A DNA stretch of 64,000 bases from Jiella soli (lineage in GTDB: Bacteria > Pseudomonadota > Alphaproteobacteria > Rhizobiales > Rhizobiaceae). The notes beneath the pieces are model-generated. The model searched no databases. It was not told where the DNA came from and saw only the letters and a program-made list of their open reading frames with translations. The DNA lies in contig NZ_JAJAVB010000025.1 of assembly GCF_020615385.1 (NCBI RefSeq), forward strand, positions 643,296-707,295. The letters run 5' to 3'. Both the position numbers and the translations under genes were made by a program. Below, piece after piece: positions 17,410 to 26,467 of this stretch. How positions within the stretch are numbered: position 1 is the first letter of the stretch; every line of letters starts with the position of its first letter.

Positions 17410-18273
17410 ATGCTCGACGCTGTTGAACAGCTTCTCGTGACGCTCGACCTTCAGCCTGTCGCGCGGGACAGCTTCCGCGGCCTCAGCCCGAACAATGGCT
17501 GGCAGCGCGTCTTCGGCGGCCAGGTGGTCGCTCAGGCGCTCATCGCCGCGCAGCGGACGGTGCCGTCGGAGCGCCCCTGCCACTCGCTGCATGCCTATTT
17601 CATGCGACCGGGCGATCCGAAGGTGCCGATCGACTACACCGTCGATCGCATCCGCGACGGGCGCTCCTTCACCACGCGCCGGGTGGTCGCCCTGCAGCAC
17701 GATGTCGCGATCTTCTCCCTCTCCGCATCCTTCCAGACCGAGGAGGAGGGCTTCGATCATCAGGTTCCGATGCCCGACGTGCCGCGGCCGGAGGCGCTGC
17801 CGCACGGCGCGGCGCTCGCCGACACGATCCTGAAGGACGCGCCGGAGGCGGTGCGGCGCTACTGGCAGCGGCCACGGCCGATCGAGTTCCGGCCGGTGCT
17901 GCTCGACCACTATCTCTCGAACGAGAAGCTGGAGCCGGTGCAGCGGATCTGGGTCCGCTGCCAGGACGAGATCGGCGACGATCCCGGTCTCAACGCCGCC
18001 GTCCTCGCCTATCTGTCGGACATGACGCTGCTCGACACCTCGCTCTTTGCCCATGGCCTGTCGGTCTTCGACGAACGGGTGCAGGCGGCGAGCCTCGACC
18101 ATGCCATGTGGTTCCACCGCCGGGTGCGGGTATCGGACTGGCTGCTCTATGCGCAGGACAGCCCATCCTCCTCGGGCGGCCGCGGTCTCACTCGCGGCTC
18201 GCTGTTTTCGGCCGATGGCACGCTGGTGGCGTCGGTCGCCCAGGAGGGCCTGATCCGGCCGCGTCGCCGCTGA
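17410..18273 (+). CDS. tesB: Acyl-CoA thioesterase II
   Basis: 287 residues, the normal TesB length. Double hot-dog fold with the family segments NNGWQRVFGGQVVAQALIAA, HSLHAYFMRPGD and, in the second half, HAMWFHRRVRVSDWLLYAQDSP, which supply the Asp/Thr/Gln catalytic set. It hydrolyses medium- to long-chain acyl-CoA to free acid and CoA in the cytosol. Placed alone between the divergent hydroxylase gene and the glnK promoter region. Confidence 0.93.
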   Translation: MLDAVEQLLVTLDLQPVARDSFRGLSPNNGWQRVFGGQVVAQALIAAQRTVPSERPCHSLHAYFMRPGDPKVPIDYTVDRIRDGRSFTTRRVVALQHDVAIFSLSASFQTEEEGFDHQVPMPDVPRPEALPHGAALADTILKDAPEAVRRYWQRPRPIEFRPVLLDHYLSNEKLEPVQRIWVRCQDEIGDDPGLNAAVLAYLSDMTLLDTSLFAHGLSVFDERVQAASLDHAMWFHRRVRVSDWLLYAQDSPSSSGGRGLTRGSLFSADGTLVASVAQEGLIRPRRR

Positions 18274-18424
18274 TCGCCGCCCGCCGGTTTGCGTAATTCA
18301 TAGGCATACCGGCACAATTTTCATCAATCGTCCTGCAGTGCGACATGCCTTTTCGGCAGGCAGCCGCGCCGAAATCACCTCAGCGGGCGAGGAATTCGCC
18401 GAAAATTCGATCGCCGAGCCCAAT

Positions 18425-18874
<450 letters not shown>

Positions 18875-18894
18875 TCCGAGGGGAATTGAGAAAC

Positions 18895-20283
18895 ATGCGT
18901 CTTGGAAAGACACTGCTAGCCGGCGGCGTTCTCGCCGCACTGGCGGCCACCGCTGCCTTCGCGCAGGACACTGGTGTCGCCGGGGTGACGCCCGACGTGG
19001 CCGCCGCGCCCGCCGCCGCCGCCGCCTCCACCGTCGACAAGGGCGATGTCGCCTGGATGATGACCGCGACCCTGCTCGTCCTGTTCATGACGATGCCGGG
19101 CCTCGCGCTGTTCTATGGCGGCCTCGTGCGTGCCAAGAACATGCTCTCCGTGCTGATGCAGTGCACCATCATCACCGGCGTGGTGATGATCGTCTGGACG
19201 CTGTGGGGTTATTCCTTCGCCTTCGGCGGCGGCACCAGCTATTTCTGGGGCGGGTTCGGAAAGCTCTTCCTCGCCGGCGTGACCGTCGATTCCAAATCGG
19301 CGACCTTCACGGACGGCGTCGAGATTCCCGAATATCTCTTCATCGTCTTCCAGATGACCTTCGCGGTGATCACCCCGGCGCTGATCGTCGGCGCCTTTGC
19401 CGAGCGCATCAAATTCTCGGCGGTGGTGCTGTTCACCATCCTGTGGGTGACCTTCGTCTACTTCCCGGTCGCGCACATGGTCTGGGACGGTTCGGGCCTG
19501 ATCTTCAACGGCGTCCTGTCGGGCGGCGTCGGCGCGCTCGACTTCGCGGGCGGCACCGTGGTCCACATCAATGCGGGCATCGCGGCCCTGATCGGCTGCA
19601 TGTTCGTCGGCAAGCGCGCCGGCCTCGGCAAGGACATCATGGCTCCGCACTCGATGACGCTGACCATGGTCGGCGCCTCGATCCTGTGGGTCGGCTGGTT
19701 CGGCTTCAACGCCGGCTCCAACCTTGAGTCCACCTCGGCAGCGGTGCTGGCGATGGTCAACACCTTCACCGCAACGGCCGGCGCCATGGTCGCCTGGTGC
19801 ATCGTGGAGTCGGTCACCCGCGGCAAGGCGTCCATGCTCGGCGCCGCTTCGGGCATCGTAGCCGGCCTCGTCGCAGTGACGCCGGCCTGCGGCACGATCG
19901 GTCCGGTGGGCGCCATCGTCCTCGGCGCGATCGCCAGCTGCGTCTGCTACTTCTTCGTCTCCGTGGTGAAGAATGCGCTGAAGTACGACGACAGCCTCGA
20001 CGTCTTCGGCGTCCACGGCATCGGCGGCATCGTCGGCGCGATCGGTACCGGCATCTTCACCTCCCCGGCACTCGGCGGCATCGGATATGCCGACGGCGTC
20101 ACCATGGGCGGCCAGGTCTGGGCGCAGATCGTCGCCGTCATCATCACCATCGTGTGGTGCGGCGTCGGCTCGGCGATCTTCTTCGCGATCACCAAGGCGA
20201 TCGTCGGCCTGCGTCCGACCATGGAGGAAGAGCGCGAAGGCCTCGACCTTACCTATCACGGCGAGGCGGCCTACCACTCGTAG
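18895..20283 (+). CDS. amtB: Ammonium transporter
   Basis: 462 residues from ATG 18895 with GAGGGGA before it. A cleavable signal peptide (AALAATAAFAQ) and a short Ala/Pro spacer lead into 11 membrane helices. Amt hallmarks: FYGGLVRAKNMLSVLMQ, the DFAGGTVVHINAGIAAL segment with a pore histidine, WFGFNAGSNL and VFGVHGIGGIVGAIGTG with the second pore histidine. The C-terminal tail (GLRPTMEEEREGLDLTYHGE) is the GlnK-gating segment. It takes up ammonium at low concentration. Cotranscribed with glnK. Confidence 0.96.
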   Translation: MRLGKTLLAGGVLAALAATAAFAQDTGVAGVTPDVAAAPAAAAASTVDKGDVAWMMTATLLVLFMTMPGLALFYGGLVRAKNMLSVLMQCTIITGVVMIVWTLWGYSFAFGGGTSYFWGGFGKLFLAGVTVDSKSATFTDGVEIPEYLFIVFQMTFAVITPALIVGAFAERIKFSAVVLFTILWVTFVYFPVAHMVWDGSGLIFNGVLSGGVGALDFAGGTVVHINAGIAALIGCMFVGKRAGLGKDIMAPHSMTLTMVGASILWVGWFGFNAGSNLESTSAAVLAMVNTFTATAGAMVAWCIVESVTRGKASMLGAASGIVAGLVAVTPACGTIGPVGAIVLGAIASCVCYFFVSVVKNALKYDDSLDVFGVHGIGGIVGAIGTGIFTSPALGGIGYADGVTMGGQVWAQIVAVIITIVWCGVGSAIFFAITKAIVGLRPTMEEEREGLDLTYHGEAAYHS

Positions 20284-20291
20284 CATCAGCC

Positions 20292-20310
20292 GCGGGCGCC
20301 CGGCGCCCGC
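20292..20310 (+). terminator. Palindromic hairpin after amtB
   Basis: gcgggcgcc-c-ggcgcccgc, a 9-nt inverted repeat around one base, 8 nt after the amtB stop. It can form a stem of about seven pairs with a five-base loop. No T-run. A second stem with a TTCG loop (cgccgcc-ttcg-ggcggcg, 20529-20546) lies just before the next gene. The rest of 20311-20567 shows no gene. Confidence 0.5.
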
Positions 20311-20567
20311 AGCTTCCGCAGGATCCGCGACCCGCGTGCCACATGGTGCGCGGGTCGTCTTCGTTCCGATCGAGGGTATCGAAGCCGCTGCCTCGAGGCA
20401 GGACGTTCGGTGGCCGTCTGCCATACCGCGACAGAGCGTTCCCTTTGCCTCCCGCATGTCCGCGATATCTCGGCTGACCAAAGCCGGATCCCCGAAAGGG
20501 ACGGCAATTTCGGATCTTGCGAATCAGGCGCCGCCTTCGGGCGGCGTTGCGACAAGGAGCAGACAGA

Positions 20568-21575
20568 ATGAAAGCGATCACGCTCGCGAAGCCCGGCGGC
20601 CTCGACCGCCTGACGATGACCGACATGGAGGATCCCGGTGCGCCGGGCCCCGGCGAGATCCGCGTCAGGATCAGGGCGAGCTCGCTGAACTATCACGACT
20701 ATGGCGTCGTCTCCGGCAACATGCCCACCGAGGACCGCCGCATTCCGATGTCTGACGGGGCGGGCGAGGTGGAGTCCGTCGGCGAGGGCGTCACCGAATT
20801 CAAGCTTGGCGATCGCATCGTCTCCGGCTTCTTCCCGCTCTGGCAGGACGGCGAGCCGCCGGTCGACCATTTCAAGACGACGCCGGGCGACGGGGTCGAC
20901 GGCTATGCCCGCGAGATCGTCGTGCGGCCGGCGACCTGGTTCACGCACGCGCCGAAGGGCTACAGCCATGAAGAAGCGGCGACGCTGACGACGGCCGGGC
21001 TGACGGCCTGGCGGGCGCTCGTCGTCGACGGCGGGCTGAAGGCCGGCGACAGCGTGCTCGTCCTCGGGACCGGCGGCGTGTCGATCTTCGGGCTGAAGCT
21101 TGCCAAGGCGATGGGCGCCAATGTCGTGGCGACCTCGTCCTCCGACGAAAAGCTGGAGCGGCTGACGGCGCTCGGCGCCGACCATGTGATCAACTACAAG
21201 AAGACCGACAACTGGGGCACGAAGGTCCGCAACTGGACCGGCGGGCGCGGCGTCGACCATGTCGTCGAGGTCGGCGGGCCTGCGACCCTCGCGCAGTCGA
21301 TCACGGCCTGCCGTATTGGTGGCCATATCGCGCTGATCGGGGTCCTCACCGGCCGCTCGGGCGAGGTGCCGACTGCCGCGCTGATGGCCAAACAGCAGAC
21401 GCTGAAAGGGCTGATCGTCGGCAGCCGCCGACACCAGATGGACTTCGTCAGGGGAATCGAATCCAGCGGCCTGAAGCCCGAGATCGACAGCACCTTCCCG
21501 ATGGCGGAAATCGCCGACGCCTTCCGCCACGAGGAGTCGGGCAAGCATTTCGGCAAGATCTGCCTGACGATCTGA
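20568..21575 (+). CDS. NAD(P)-dependent medium-chain alcohol dehydrogenase/quinone oxidoreductase-like
   Basis: 335 residues. GroES-like N-terminal domain (SSLNYHDYGVVSGN, PMSDGAGEVESVGEGVTEFKLGDRI) and a Rossmann domain (VLVLGTGGVSIFGLKLAKAMGA). The position that holds the catalytic zinc cysteine in true alcohol dehydrogenases is not Cys (NYHDYG), so it is better seen as a zinc-free reductase of the same superfamily. Substrate unknown. AGGAG lies upstream. It appears to start a five-gene plus-strand run with closely spaced or overlapping neighbours. Confidence 0.88.
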   Translation: MKAITLAKPGGLDRLTMTDMEDPGAPGPGEIRVRIRASSLNYHDYGVVSGNMPTEDRRIPMSDGAGEVESVGEGVTEFKLGDRIVSGFFPLWQDGEPPVDHFKTTPGDGVDGYAREIVVRPATWFTHAPKGYSHEEAATLTTAGLTAWRALVVDGGLKAGDSVLVLGTGGVSIFGLKLAKAMGANVVATSSSDEKLERLTALGADHVINYKKTDNWGTKVRNWTGGRGVDHVVEVGGPATLAQSITACRIGGHIALIGVLTGRSGEVPTAALMAKQQTLKGLIVGSRRHQMDFVRGIESSGLKPEIDSTFPMAEIADAFRHEESGKHFGKICLTI

Positions 21576-21583
21576 CGCGGTCG

Positions 21584-21979
21584 ATGAAACAGCCTCTCGC
21601 CGCGCAGCTGATCGCATTGGAGACCGGCCTGCTCGATCCGGCGTTGCGCGCCGTTCCGGATGGGGTGGGCGAACTGCTTGCAGAGGACTTCATCGAGATC
21701 GGAAGTTCGGGCGGGGTCTTCGACAAGGCGGCGATCATCGCGGCGCTTCTCGCCGAGGCGGCTGAAGATCCTGTCCAGCGAAATGTTTCCGACATGGACG
21801 TGCAGCTGTTGTCGCCGGATGTCGCGCTGATCACATACAGGGTCAGGCGCAGCCGGTCGGATGCCGCGAGCGTCGTCAACCTGCGCAGCTCGATCTGGGC
21901 CCGGCGCGACGGCCGCTGGCGGATGCGCTTTCATCAGGGTACGCGGGTGCAAGAGCAAAGTGGACCAGAGACGGTATGA
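21584..21979 (+). CDS. DUF4440/SnoaL-like (NTF2-fold) protein
   Basis: 131 residues, 8 nt after the oxidoreductase. N-terminal helix, then VGELLAEDFIEIGSSGGVFDKAAII, and the sheet-forming ALITYRVRRS...SIWARRDGRWRMRFHQGT, the pattern of DUF4440 NTF2-like proteins. The family includes small enzymes and binding domains; the role here is unknown. The frame ends 11 nt before the PPTase start, so it belongs to the same transcription unit. Confidence 0.8.
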   Translation: MKQPLAAQLIALETGLLDPALRAVPDGVGELLAEDFIEIGSSGGVFDKAAIIAALLAEAAEDPVQRNVSDMDVQLLSPDVALITYRVRRSRSDAASVVNLRSSIWARRDGRWRMRFHQGTRVQEQSGPETV

Positions 21980-21989
21980 CGGTTCGGCC

Positions 21990-22796
21990 ATGACCCTCGG
22001 CATCGGCAGTGACGATTGCGGCGAGGGCGGGATCTGCGTCTTTCTCGTCGACCTCGACGCGGTCGACGAAGTGGCGGCCGAGTCCTATCGCGATCTCCTC
22101 GATCCGGGGGAGAAGGAGCGGTTCGAGCGCTACAAGGTCGAGGGCGCGCGGCGCGAATATCTCGTCGGCCGGGCGCTCGTGCGGACGGCGCTATCGCGGT
22201 TCGCACCGGTGGCGCCGGCCGACTGGCGCTTTGCTCCCAACCGGTATGGACGGCCCGCGATCTTCGCCGAACAGGCTCGCCTCGCACCGGGGCTGGTGTT
22301 CAACCTCTCGCACACGCGCGGACTGGTCGCGCTCGCCATCGGCCATTCCTGCGACCTCGGCGTCGATGTCGAGACGGTCGTGCGGGAGAGTGCCGTCCAT
22401 GATCTTGCCGGACGCTATTTCGCACCGTCCGAGGCGGCCTATGCCAGAGCGGCCGAGGGGCCGGAACTCGTCGAGCGGTTCTTCGCGTTCTGGACGCTGA
22501 AAGAGGCCTATATCAAGGCGCGCGGCATGGGCCTCGCTCTGCCGCTCGACGGCTTCGCCTACGACATCGCCGGGCAGGGCGCCCCGACCATCGCCTTTAC
22601 CGACGCCTGCCCGGACGATCCCGGGCGCTGGCGCTTCCTGCGCCGCCGGATCGGTTCCAGCCATCGCCTGGCGCTTGCGGTCTCCGCGCCGCAGGCCGCG
22701 ATCCGCGTCCGCTTCGTGCGGACCGTGCCGCTCTCGGATGACGAGGAGGAGTTGGAGCGGGCGACGCTGCCTGCGGCGGCGGGAGCCGCGGCGTGA
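21990..22796 (+). CDS. 4'-phosphopantetheinyl transferase, Sfp type
   Basis: 268 residues from ATG 21990. Sfp-family marks: REYLVGRALVRTAL, FNLSHTRGLVALAI, GVDVE (124-128, Mg-binding) and FWTLKEAYIKARG (167-179). It transfers phosphopantetheine from CoA to carrier proteins of synthases. Sfp-type enzymes usually serve siderophore, polyketide or peptide synthases or alpha-aminoadipate enzymes; no such synthase is in the window, so the partner lies elsewhere. The stop overlaps the GTG of the next gene. Confidence 0.9.
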   Translation: MTLGIGSDDCGEGGICVFLVDLDAVDEVAAESYRDLLDPGEKERFERYKVEGARREYLVGRALVRTALSRFAPVAPADWRFAPNRYGRPAIFAEQARLAPGLVFNLSHTRGLVALAIGHSCDLGVDVETVVRESAVHDLAGRYFAPSEAAYARAAEGPELVERFFAFWTLKEAYIKARGMGLALPLDGFAYDIAGQGAPTIAFTDACPDDPGRWRFLRRRIGSSHRLALAVSAPQAAIRVRFVRTVPLSDDEEELERATLPAAAGAAA

Positions 22797-23620
22797 GGCT
22801 CCATGCCGTCAGCGACATCCACCTCGGCTACCAGGCCAATCGCGAGGCGATCCACGACATCGAGGCGCGGCCGGACGATTGGCTGATCCTGGCCGGCGAT
22901 GTCGGGGAGACCGAGCGGCACATGCATCTCGCATTCGACGCGCTGCAGCCGAAGTTCAGGCAATTGGTCTGGGTGCCCGGCAATCACGAGCTCTGGGCCG
23001 TGACCGGCCGCGACGGCGAGCCGGGCGAGCGGCCGCTTCGCGGCGAGGCCCGCTACCGGCGCTTCGTCGATCTGTGCCGCGCGCGCGGCGTCCTGACGCC
23101 GGAGGATCCCTATCCGGTGGTCGATCTGGACGGAACCCGCGTGCGCATCGTGCCGATGTTCCTGCTCTACGACTATTCCTTCCGTCCCGCCGACGTGCCC
23201 GCCGAGGCGGCGCTTTCCTGGGCGCGGGAGGACGGCGTGCGTTGCGCCGACGAGCAGTTCCTGCCGCCCGACCCCCATGAGACGCGGGCCGACTGGTGCC
23301 GGGCGCGCTGCGAGGCGACGCAGGCGCGGCTCGATGCGGTAAGCGACGACCTGCCGAGCGTGCTGGTCAATCACTGGCCGCTGATCGAGGAACTCGCGAG
23401 ACCGCCGCGGATTCCCCGCTTCTCGCTCTGGTGCGGCACGCGCCGCACCGCCGACTGGCACCGCCGCTACAATGCGCGCGTGGTGGTGTCGGGCCATCTG
23501 CACATGCCCTCGACCCGGATCGTCGACGACGTCGTGTTCGAGGAGGTTTCCTTCGGCTATCCGAAGCAGTGGCGGGGCCGCCGTGAGCCGGATGCGGCGC
23601 TGCGTCAAATCCGCATCTGA
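22793..23620 (+). CDS. Calcineurin-like metallophosphoesterase
   Basis: 275 residues from a GTG that overlaps the PPTase stop (GTGA). All metal-binding blocks are present: SDIHLGY near the start, LAGDVGE, VPGNHELW, VNHWPL and GHLHMPS. Substrate cannot be told from sequence; relatives act on phosphodiesters or phosphoproteins. Tight overlap with the PPTase gene is repeated in many actinobacterial and proteobacterial genomes and may reflect a shared carrier-protein process, which is inference. Confidence 0.88.
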   Translation: MRLHAVSDIHLGYQANREAIHDIEARPDDWLILAGDVGETERHMHLAFDALQPKFRQLVWVPGNHELWAVTGRDGEPGERPLRGEARYRRFVDLCRARGVLTPEDPYPVVDLDGTRVRIVPMFLLYDYSFRPADVPAEAALSWAREDGVRCADEQFLPPDPHETRADWCRARCEATQARLDAVSDDLPSVLVNHWPLIEELARPPRIPRFSLWCGTRRTADWHRRYNARVVVSGHLHMPSTRIVDDVVFEEVSFGYPKQWRGRREPDAALRQIRI

Positions 23621-23750
23621 TCCCCTCGCGGTAACGCAGCCTCGCCGGCCGTCCGCGCCCTCCGCAGACGCGAACGGCGCGGCAACCTCTCGGTCGCCGC
23701 GCCGTCGAAAGTCTTGCCTGTGCCGGCTTCGGTCTTCCGCGGGAAGGGCG

Positions 23751-23888
23751 TCAGCCGATGAGGTGGAGTAAGGCGACCGTCGCCGCGAGCGCGAAGGCGA
23801 CGAGGGTGGTGACGGCGAGGGTCTGTGCGGCCTGACTGCGAAGCATGGGGTGCGCCTTTCGTGCGAGCGCGTTGACGATGCCGCGCAT
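23751..23888 (-). CDS. Possible small single-helix membrane protein
   Basis: A 45-residue frame from ATG 23888, or 31 residues from ATG 23846 with GAAAGG upstream. The start is basic (MRGIVNALARKAHPMLRS) and the end is one hydrophobic helix (LAVTTLVAFALAATVALLHL). It is below usual gene-calling cut-offs. The 3' part of the 436-nt gap 23621-24056 in which it sits also contains a repeated TTTCGACAAG sequence that lies upstream of this frame. Alternative: noncoding sequence with a chance frame. Confidence 0.4.
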   Translation of the reverse strand: MRGIVNALARKAHPMLRSQAAQTLAVTTLVAFALAATVALLHLIG

Positions 23889-24003
23889 GTGGGGTGTCCG
23901 GCGCTTCGGCGAGAGCCTGTTTGCGACACGCCGTGACGCGTTTCGACAAGGTGCAAGTCACAGGCAAAAAATGTTGCTGGAATGGGCAACCTGCCGTTAA
24001 TTT

Positions 24004-24017
24004 CGACAAGCTTGTCG
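24004..24017. promoter_or_regulatory. 14-bp palindrome with a half copy exactly 60 bp away
   Basis: CGACAAGCTTGTCG is a perfect palindrome. The ten bases TTTCGACAAG that begin it (24001-24010) also occur at 23941-23950, a spacing of 60 bp. Both are upstream of the possible small membrane-protein frame and downstream of the RNase D gene. They could be a regulator site; no known consensus was matched. Confidence 0.3.
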
Positions 24018-24056
24018 CAAGCGCCGGTCGTCCCTAGCCCGGCGCCTGGCCGCCCG

Positions 24057-24674
24057 TCAGACGCTGTGCGAGAAGATGTCCTCTTCGCTCCAGCCGGCGA
24101 GGTCGAGCCGCACGCGCGTCGGCAGGAAGCCGAAGCAGGCCTTCGCGAGATCCATCCGGTCCTCGCGTTCCAGACGCTTGTAGAGAACGCCCATGATGTC
24201 GTGGAGGTAGAGGACGTCGGAGGCGGCATATTCCACCTGCGCCGGCGACAGCGTTTCCGCCGCCCAGTCCGAGGACTGCTGCTGCTTGGACAGGTCGACG
24301 CCGAGGAGTTCGCGCGCCAGGTCCTTCAGCCCGTGGCGGTCGGTATAGGTGCGGGTGAGGCGCGAGGCGATCTTGGTGCAGAAGATGCCGTCGGTCATGG
24401 CGCCGAACGCGTGGTAGAGCGCGGCGACGTCGAACCGGCCATAATGGAAGATCTTGGTCTTCGAGGCGTCCTTCAGAAGCGCCACGATGTTCGGCGCCTC
24501 GCGCTGGCCCTTGGCGATCTGCACGATGTCGGCCGTGCCGTCGCCGGGCGACAGCTGGACGACGCACAGGCGGTCGCGCTGCGTGACGAGGCCCAGCGTT
24601 TCCGTGTCGATGGCGACAGGGCCGGTATAGCGCGAAATCTCGGGAAGATCGCCTTTATGGACGCGGATGGTCAT
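24057..24674 (-). CDS. RNase D-like 3'-5' exonuclease, short form
   Basis: 205 residues from ATG 24674. The DEDDy exonuclease fold is complete: AIDTETLGL (Asp23, Glu25), IFHYGRFDVAAL with the second Asp, and YAASDVLYLHDIM with the Tyr and last Asp. It lacks the HRDC domains of full RNase D and corresponds to the short alphaproteobacterial form. Expected role: trimming of tRNA or other RNA 3' ends in the cytosol. Monocistronic by spacing. Confidence 0.9.
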   Translation of the reverse strand: MTIRVHKGDLPEISRYTGPVAIDTETLGLVTQRDRLCVVQLSPGDGTADIVQIAKGQREAPNIVALLKDASKTKIFHYGRFDVAALYHAFGAMTDGIFCTKIASRLTRTYTDRHGLKDLARELLGVDLSKQQQSSDWAAETLSPAQVEYAASDVLYLHDIMGVLYKRLEREDRMDLAKACFGFLPTRVRLDLAGWSEEDIFSHSV

Positions 24675-24941
24675 GATCGCTTGTGCCCTTCTGTAACAGT
24701 TCACGTGCCTTAGCGGATTTCAGCGCACCCGCAAAAGACTTCGCTTTGGAAATCGCCTCTTTCGACCTCTGCAACGCCGCGCTCCCGCCGCCAGGAGGCT
24801 CGCCCGGGATCTCATCGCTCACGGTCACGGATTGCGGAGTTCTGTGGAGGCGCCGGGCACCGCCGCGTTTCCAGACGCCGCCAAGATGGTGCAGACACTC
24901 GCCGCAGCAGGTCCTGAACTGGCGCCCCGAAGCGGCGGCGA

Positions 24942-25841
24942 TCAGCTGCTGCCGGCGACCTTGCGGACATTGTCGGCGTGAACCGCTTCATAGGGCGGAA
25001 AATACTCCACCGCGCCGCTCTCGAAATCCTCTGCGATGAATGCGCGAAGCGGGAGCGCCGCCAGCCTTCGATCGCAGCGGCAGGCGAGCAGCCGCTCGAC
25101 ATAGCGTCGCGTGGCATCGATCAGCTCCGGCCCGAAACCGCCTGAAGCGATGCGGGCCTCGGCCCCGTGATTGGGCAGGATCCGCTTGGGGGCCAGCGCC
25201 GCCAGCTTTTCCAGATCGGCAAGATGGGCTTCCAGCCGGTCCGGCTCGGCGACATAGGTGATCGGGTCCTCGAGCGCGTCCCCCGCGAGCAGGAGACCCT
25301 CGTCCGGCAAATGGAGGAGCGTTCCGTCCCGGCTGTGAATGTCGACGAGCCGGATTTCCACCGCGGTCTCGCCGATCGTCAGCACCTCCCGGTCGGAAAC
25401 CGTGCGCGTCGGCATGACCAGGGGCCGGATCGGCGGATTGCCGTCCTCGATGGTGTTCCGCTCGCGCGTCAGTGCCGCGATCGTTTCCTCCTGCGCAAGG
25501 ATCGGCCGGTCGGCGAAGACGGCATTCCCTGCCACATGATCGCGGTGCCAATGGCTGAGGACGACGGTGATGTCGCTGACGCCCAGCTCTTCCAGTGTAC
25601 GCCGCACGATCGCGGCATGCGCCGGCGAGATATGCGTGTCGTAGACCAGCGCCGCCTCTCCGGAGACGATCGCATAGGTCGCGACGCCGAGTTCGTAGGC
25701 ACCATCGTCGAGCCAGTTCGGCTCAGCCGAATAAGCCCGCCGTCCGGCCATCCGACCGTCATAGAAGGCGACAATCCCGGGAGCCGGGCGATGCATTCGC
25801 AGGCTCGAGCCGAGAGAGGGGAAGGCGTCGGTCGTGTCCAT
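24942..25841 (-). CDS. Metallo-beta-lactamase-fold hydrolase
   Basis: 299 residues from ATG 25841 (a longer frame to 25919 is less likely). The zinc site SHWHRDHVAGN carries the HxHxDH signature near residue 98; later metal ligands are seen in VDIHSRDGT, LLAGDAL and ILPNHGA. No signal peptide. Substrate unknown; it resembles glyoxalase II/quorum-quenching-like hydrolases. A gene of the same strand for an 84-residue protein lies 108 nt upstream. Confidence 0.87.
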   Translation of the reverse strand: MDTTDAFPSLGSSLRMHRPAPGIVAFYDGRMAGRRAYSAEPNWLDDGAYELGVATYAIVSGEAALVYDTHISPAHAAIVRRTLEELGVSDITVVLSHWHRDHVAGNAVFADRPILAQEETIAALTRERNTIEDGNPPIRPLVMPTRTVSDREVLTIGETAVEIRLVDIHSRDGTLLHLPDEGLLLAGDALEDPITYVAEPDRLEAHLADLEKLAALAPKRILPNHGAEARIASGGFGPELIDATRRYVERLLACRCDRRLAALPLRAFIAEDFESGAVEYFPPYEAVHADNVRKVAGSS

Positions 25842-25949
25842 GGGCCGACCATGGCAGAGGTCGGCCGAGCGGTCCATCGGCGCATCGGGGACGCCCTGCC
25901 GGGCATGAGCAACGGGCAAAGGGCAGGCGGCCGCGGGGGCGCCGACGGT

Positions 25950-26204
25950 TCAGCTGGCCTTGGCTTGCGGTCCCGGACACTCCCCTTGCGAATGCGAGCC
26001 CGGCTCCTCACCGAGCTGCATGGCGATTCCCGCGATCGCGCATTCGCGCATGATCAGGCGAAAGAGCATCAGGGTCTGGGCGCGCCCTTCATAGCCGAAC
26101 TCGCTCGCGAGCGCGCTCGCAAGCACCGGCACGTCGACGAACGAACCTTCCGCCGAGATGTCTGCGATTCGGGATCTTACCAATCCCCGCAAGGACTGAT
26201 CCAT
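25950..26204 (-). CDS. Hypothetical small helical protein
   Basis: 84 residues from ATG 26204, with GGGAG upstream on the minus strand. The chain is helical and soluble (LASALASEFGYEGRAQTLMLFRLIMRE in pieces), with a low-complexity C-terminal tail. No family recognised. Base composition is like its neighbours. It may share a transcript with the downstream metallo-hydrolase. Confidence 0.6.
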   Translation of the reverse strand: MDQSLRGLVRSRIADISAEGSFVDVPVLASALASEFGYEGRAQTLMLFRLIMRECAIAGIAMQLGEEPGSHSQGECPGPQAKAS

Positions 26205-26431
26205 GGAATTCTCCCGTCCTCTCGAAGGCATGCGCCACGAGGACCCGTTCGTTGAAATCTTGTTGCCGCCACCAACGATTCGCCGCCACCCATTGCATGG
26301 TTGCGAACGAATCCCGCCCCTTGCGCAAAGGCTCTCCCCACCCGCCGGAGATCGGAGTCCGGCTGCGCTCCAGGGAACGCCCCGACGGGGGCGCTACGGT
26401 GTCAGCGAAGTGAATTTTCGGTAGGGCCGGG

Positions 26432-26449
26432 CTTCCCTCGTGAGGGAAG
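26432..26449 (-). terminator. Hairpin downstream of pcaF
   Basis: cttccctc-gt-gagggaag, an 8-nt inverted repeat, 19 nt beyond the end of the thiolase gene on the minus strand; flanking copies of ggccggg (26426 and 26451) sit on both sides. No T-run. The remainder of the 26205-26467 gap shows no gene. Confidence 0.45.
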
Positions 26450-26467
26450 GGCCGGGCCCTGCGGGAG

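Noticed and set aside
24683-25039. 118-codon plus-strand frame between the RNase D-like and metallo-hydrolase genes
   Set aside because: Its 3' part is antisense to the metallo-hydrolase and it is rich in Pro/Arg/Cys as expected of a shadow frame.
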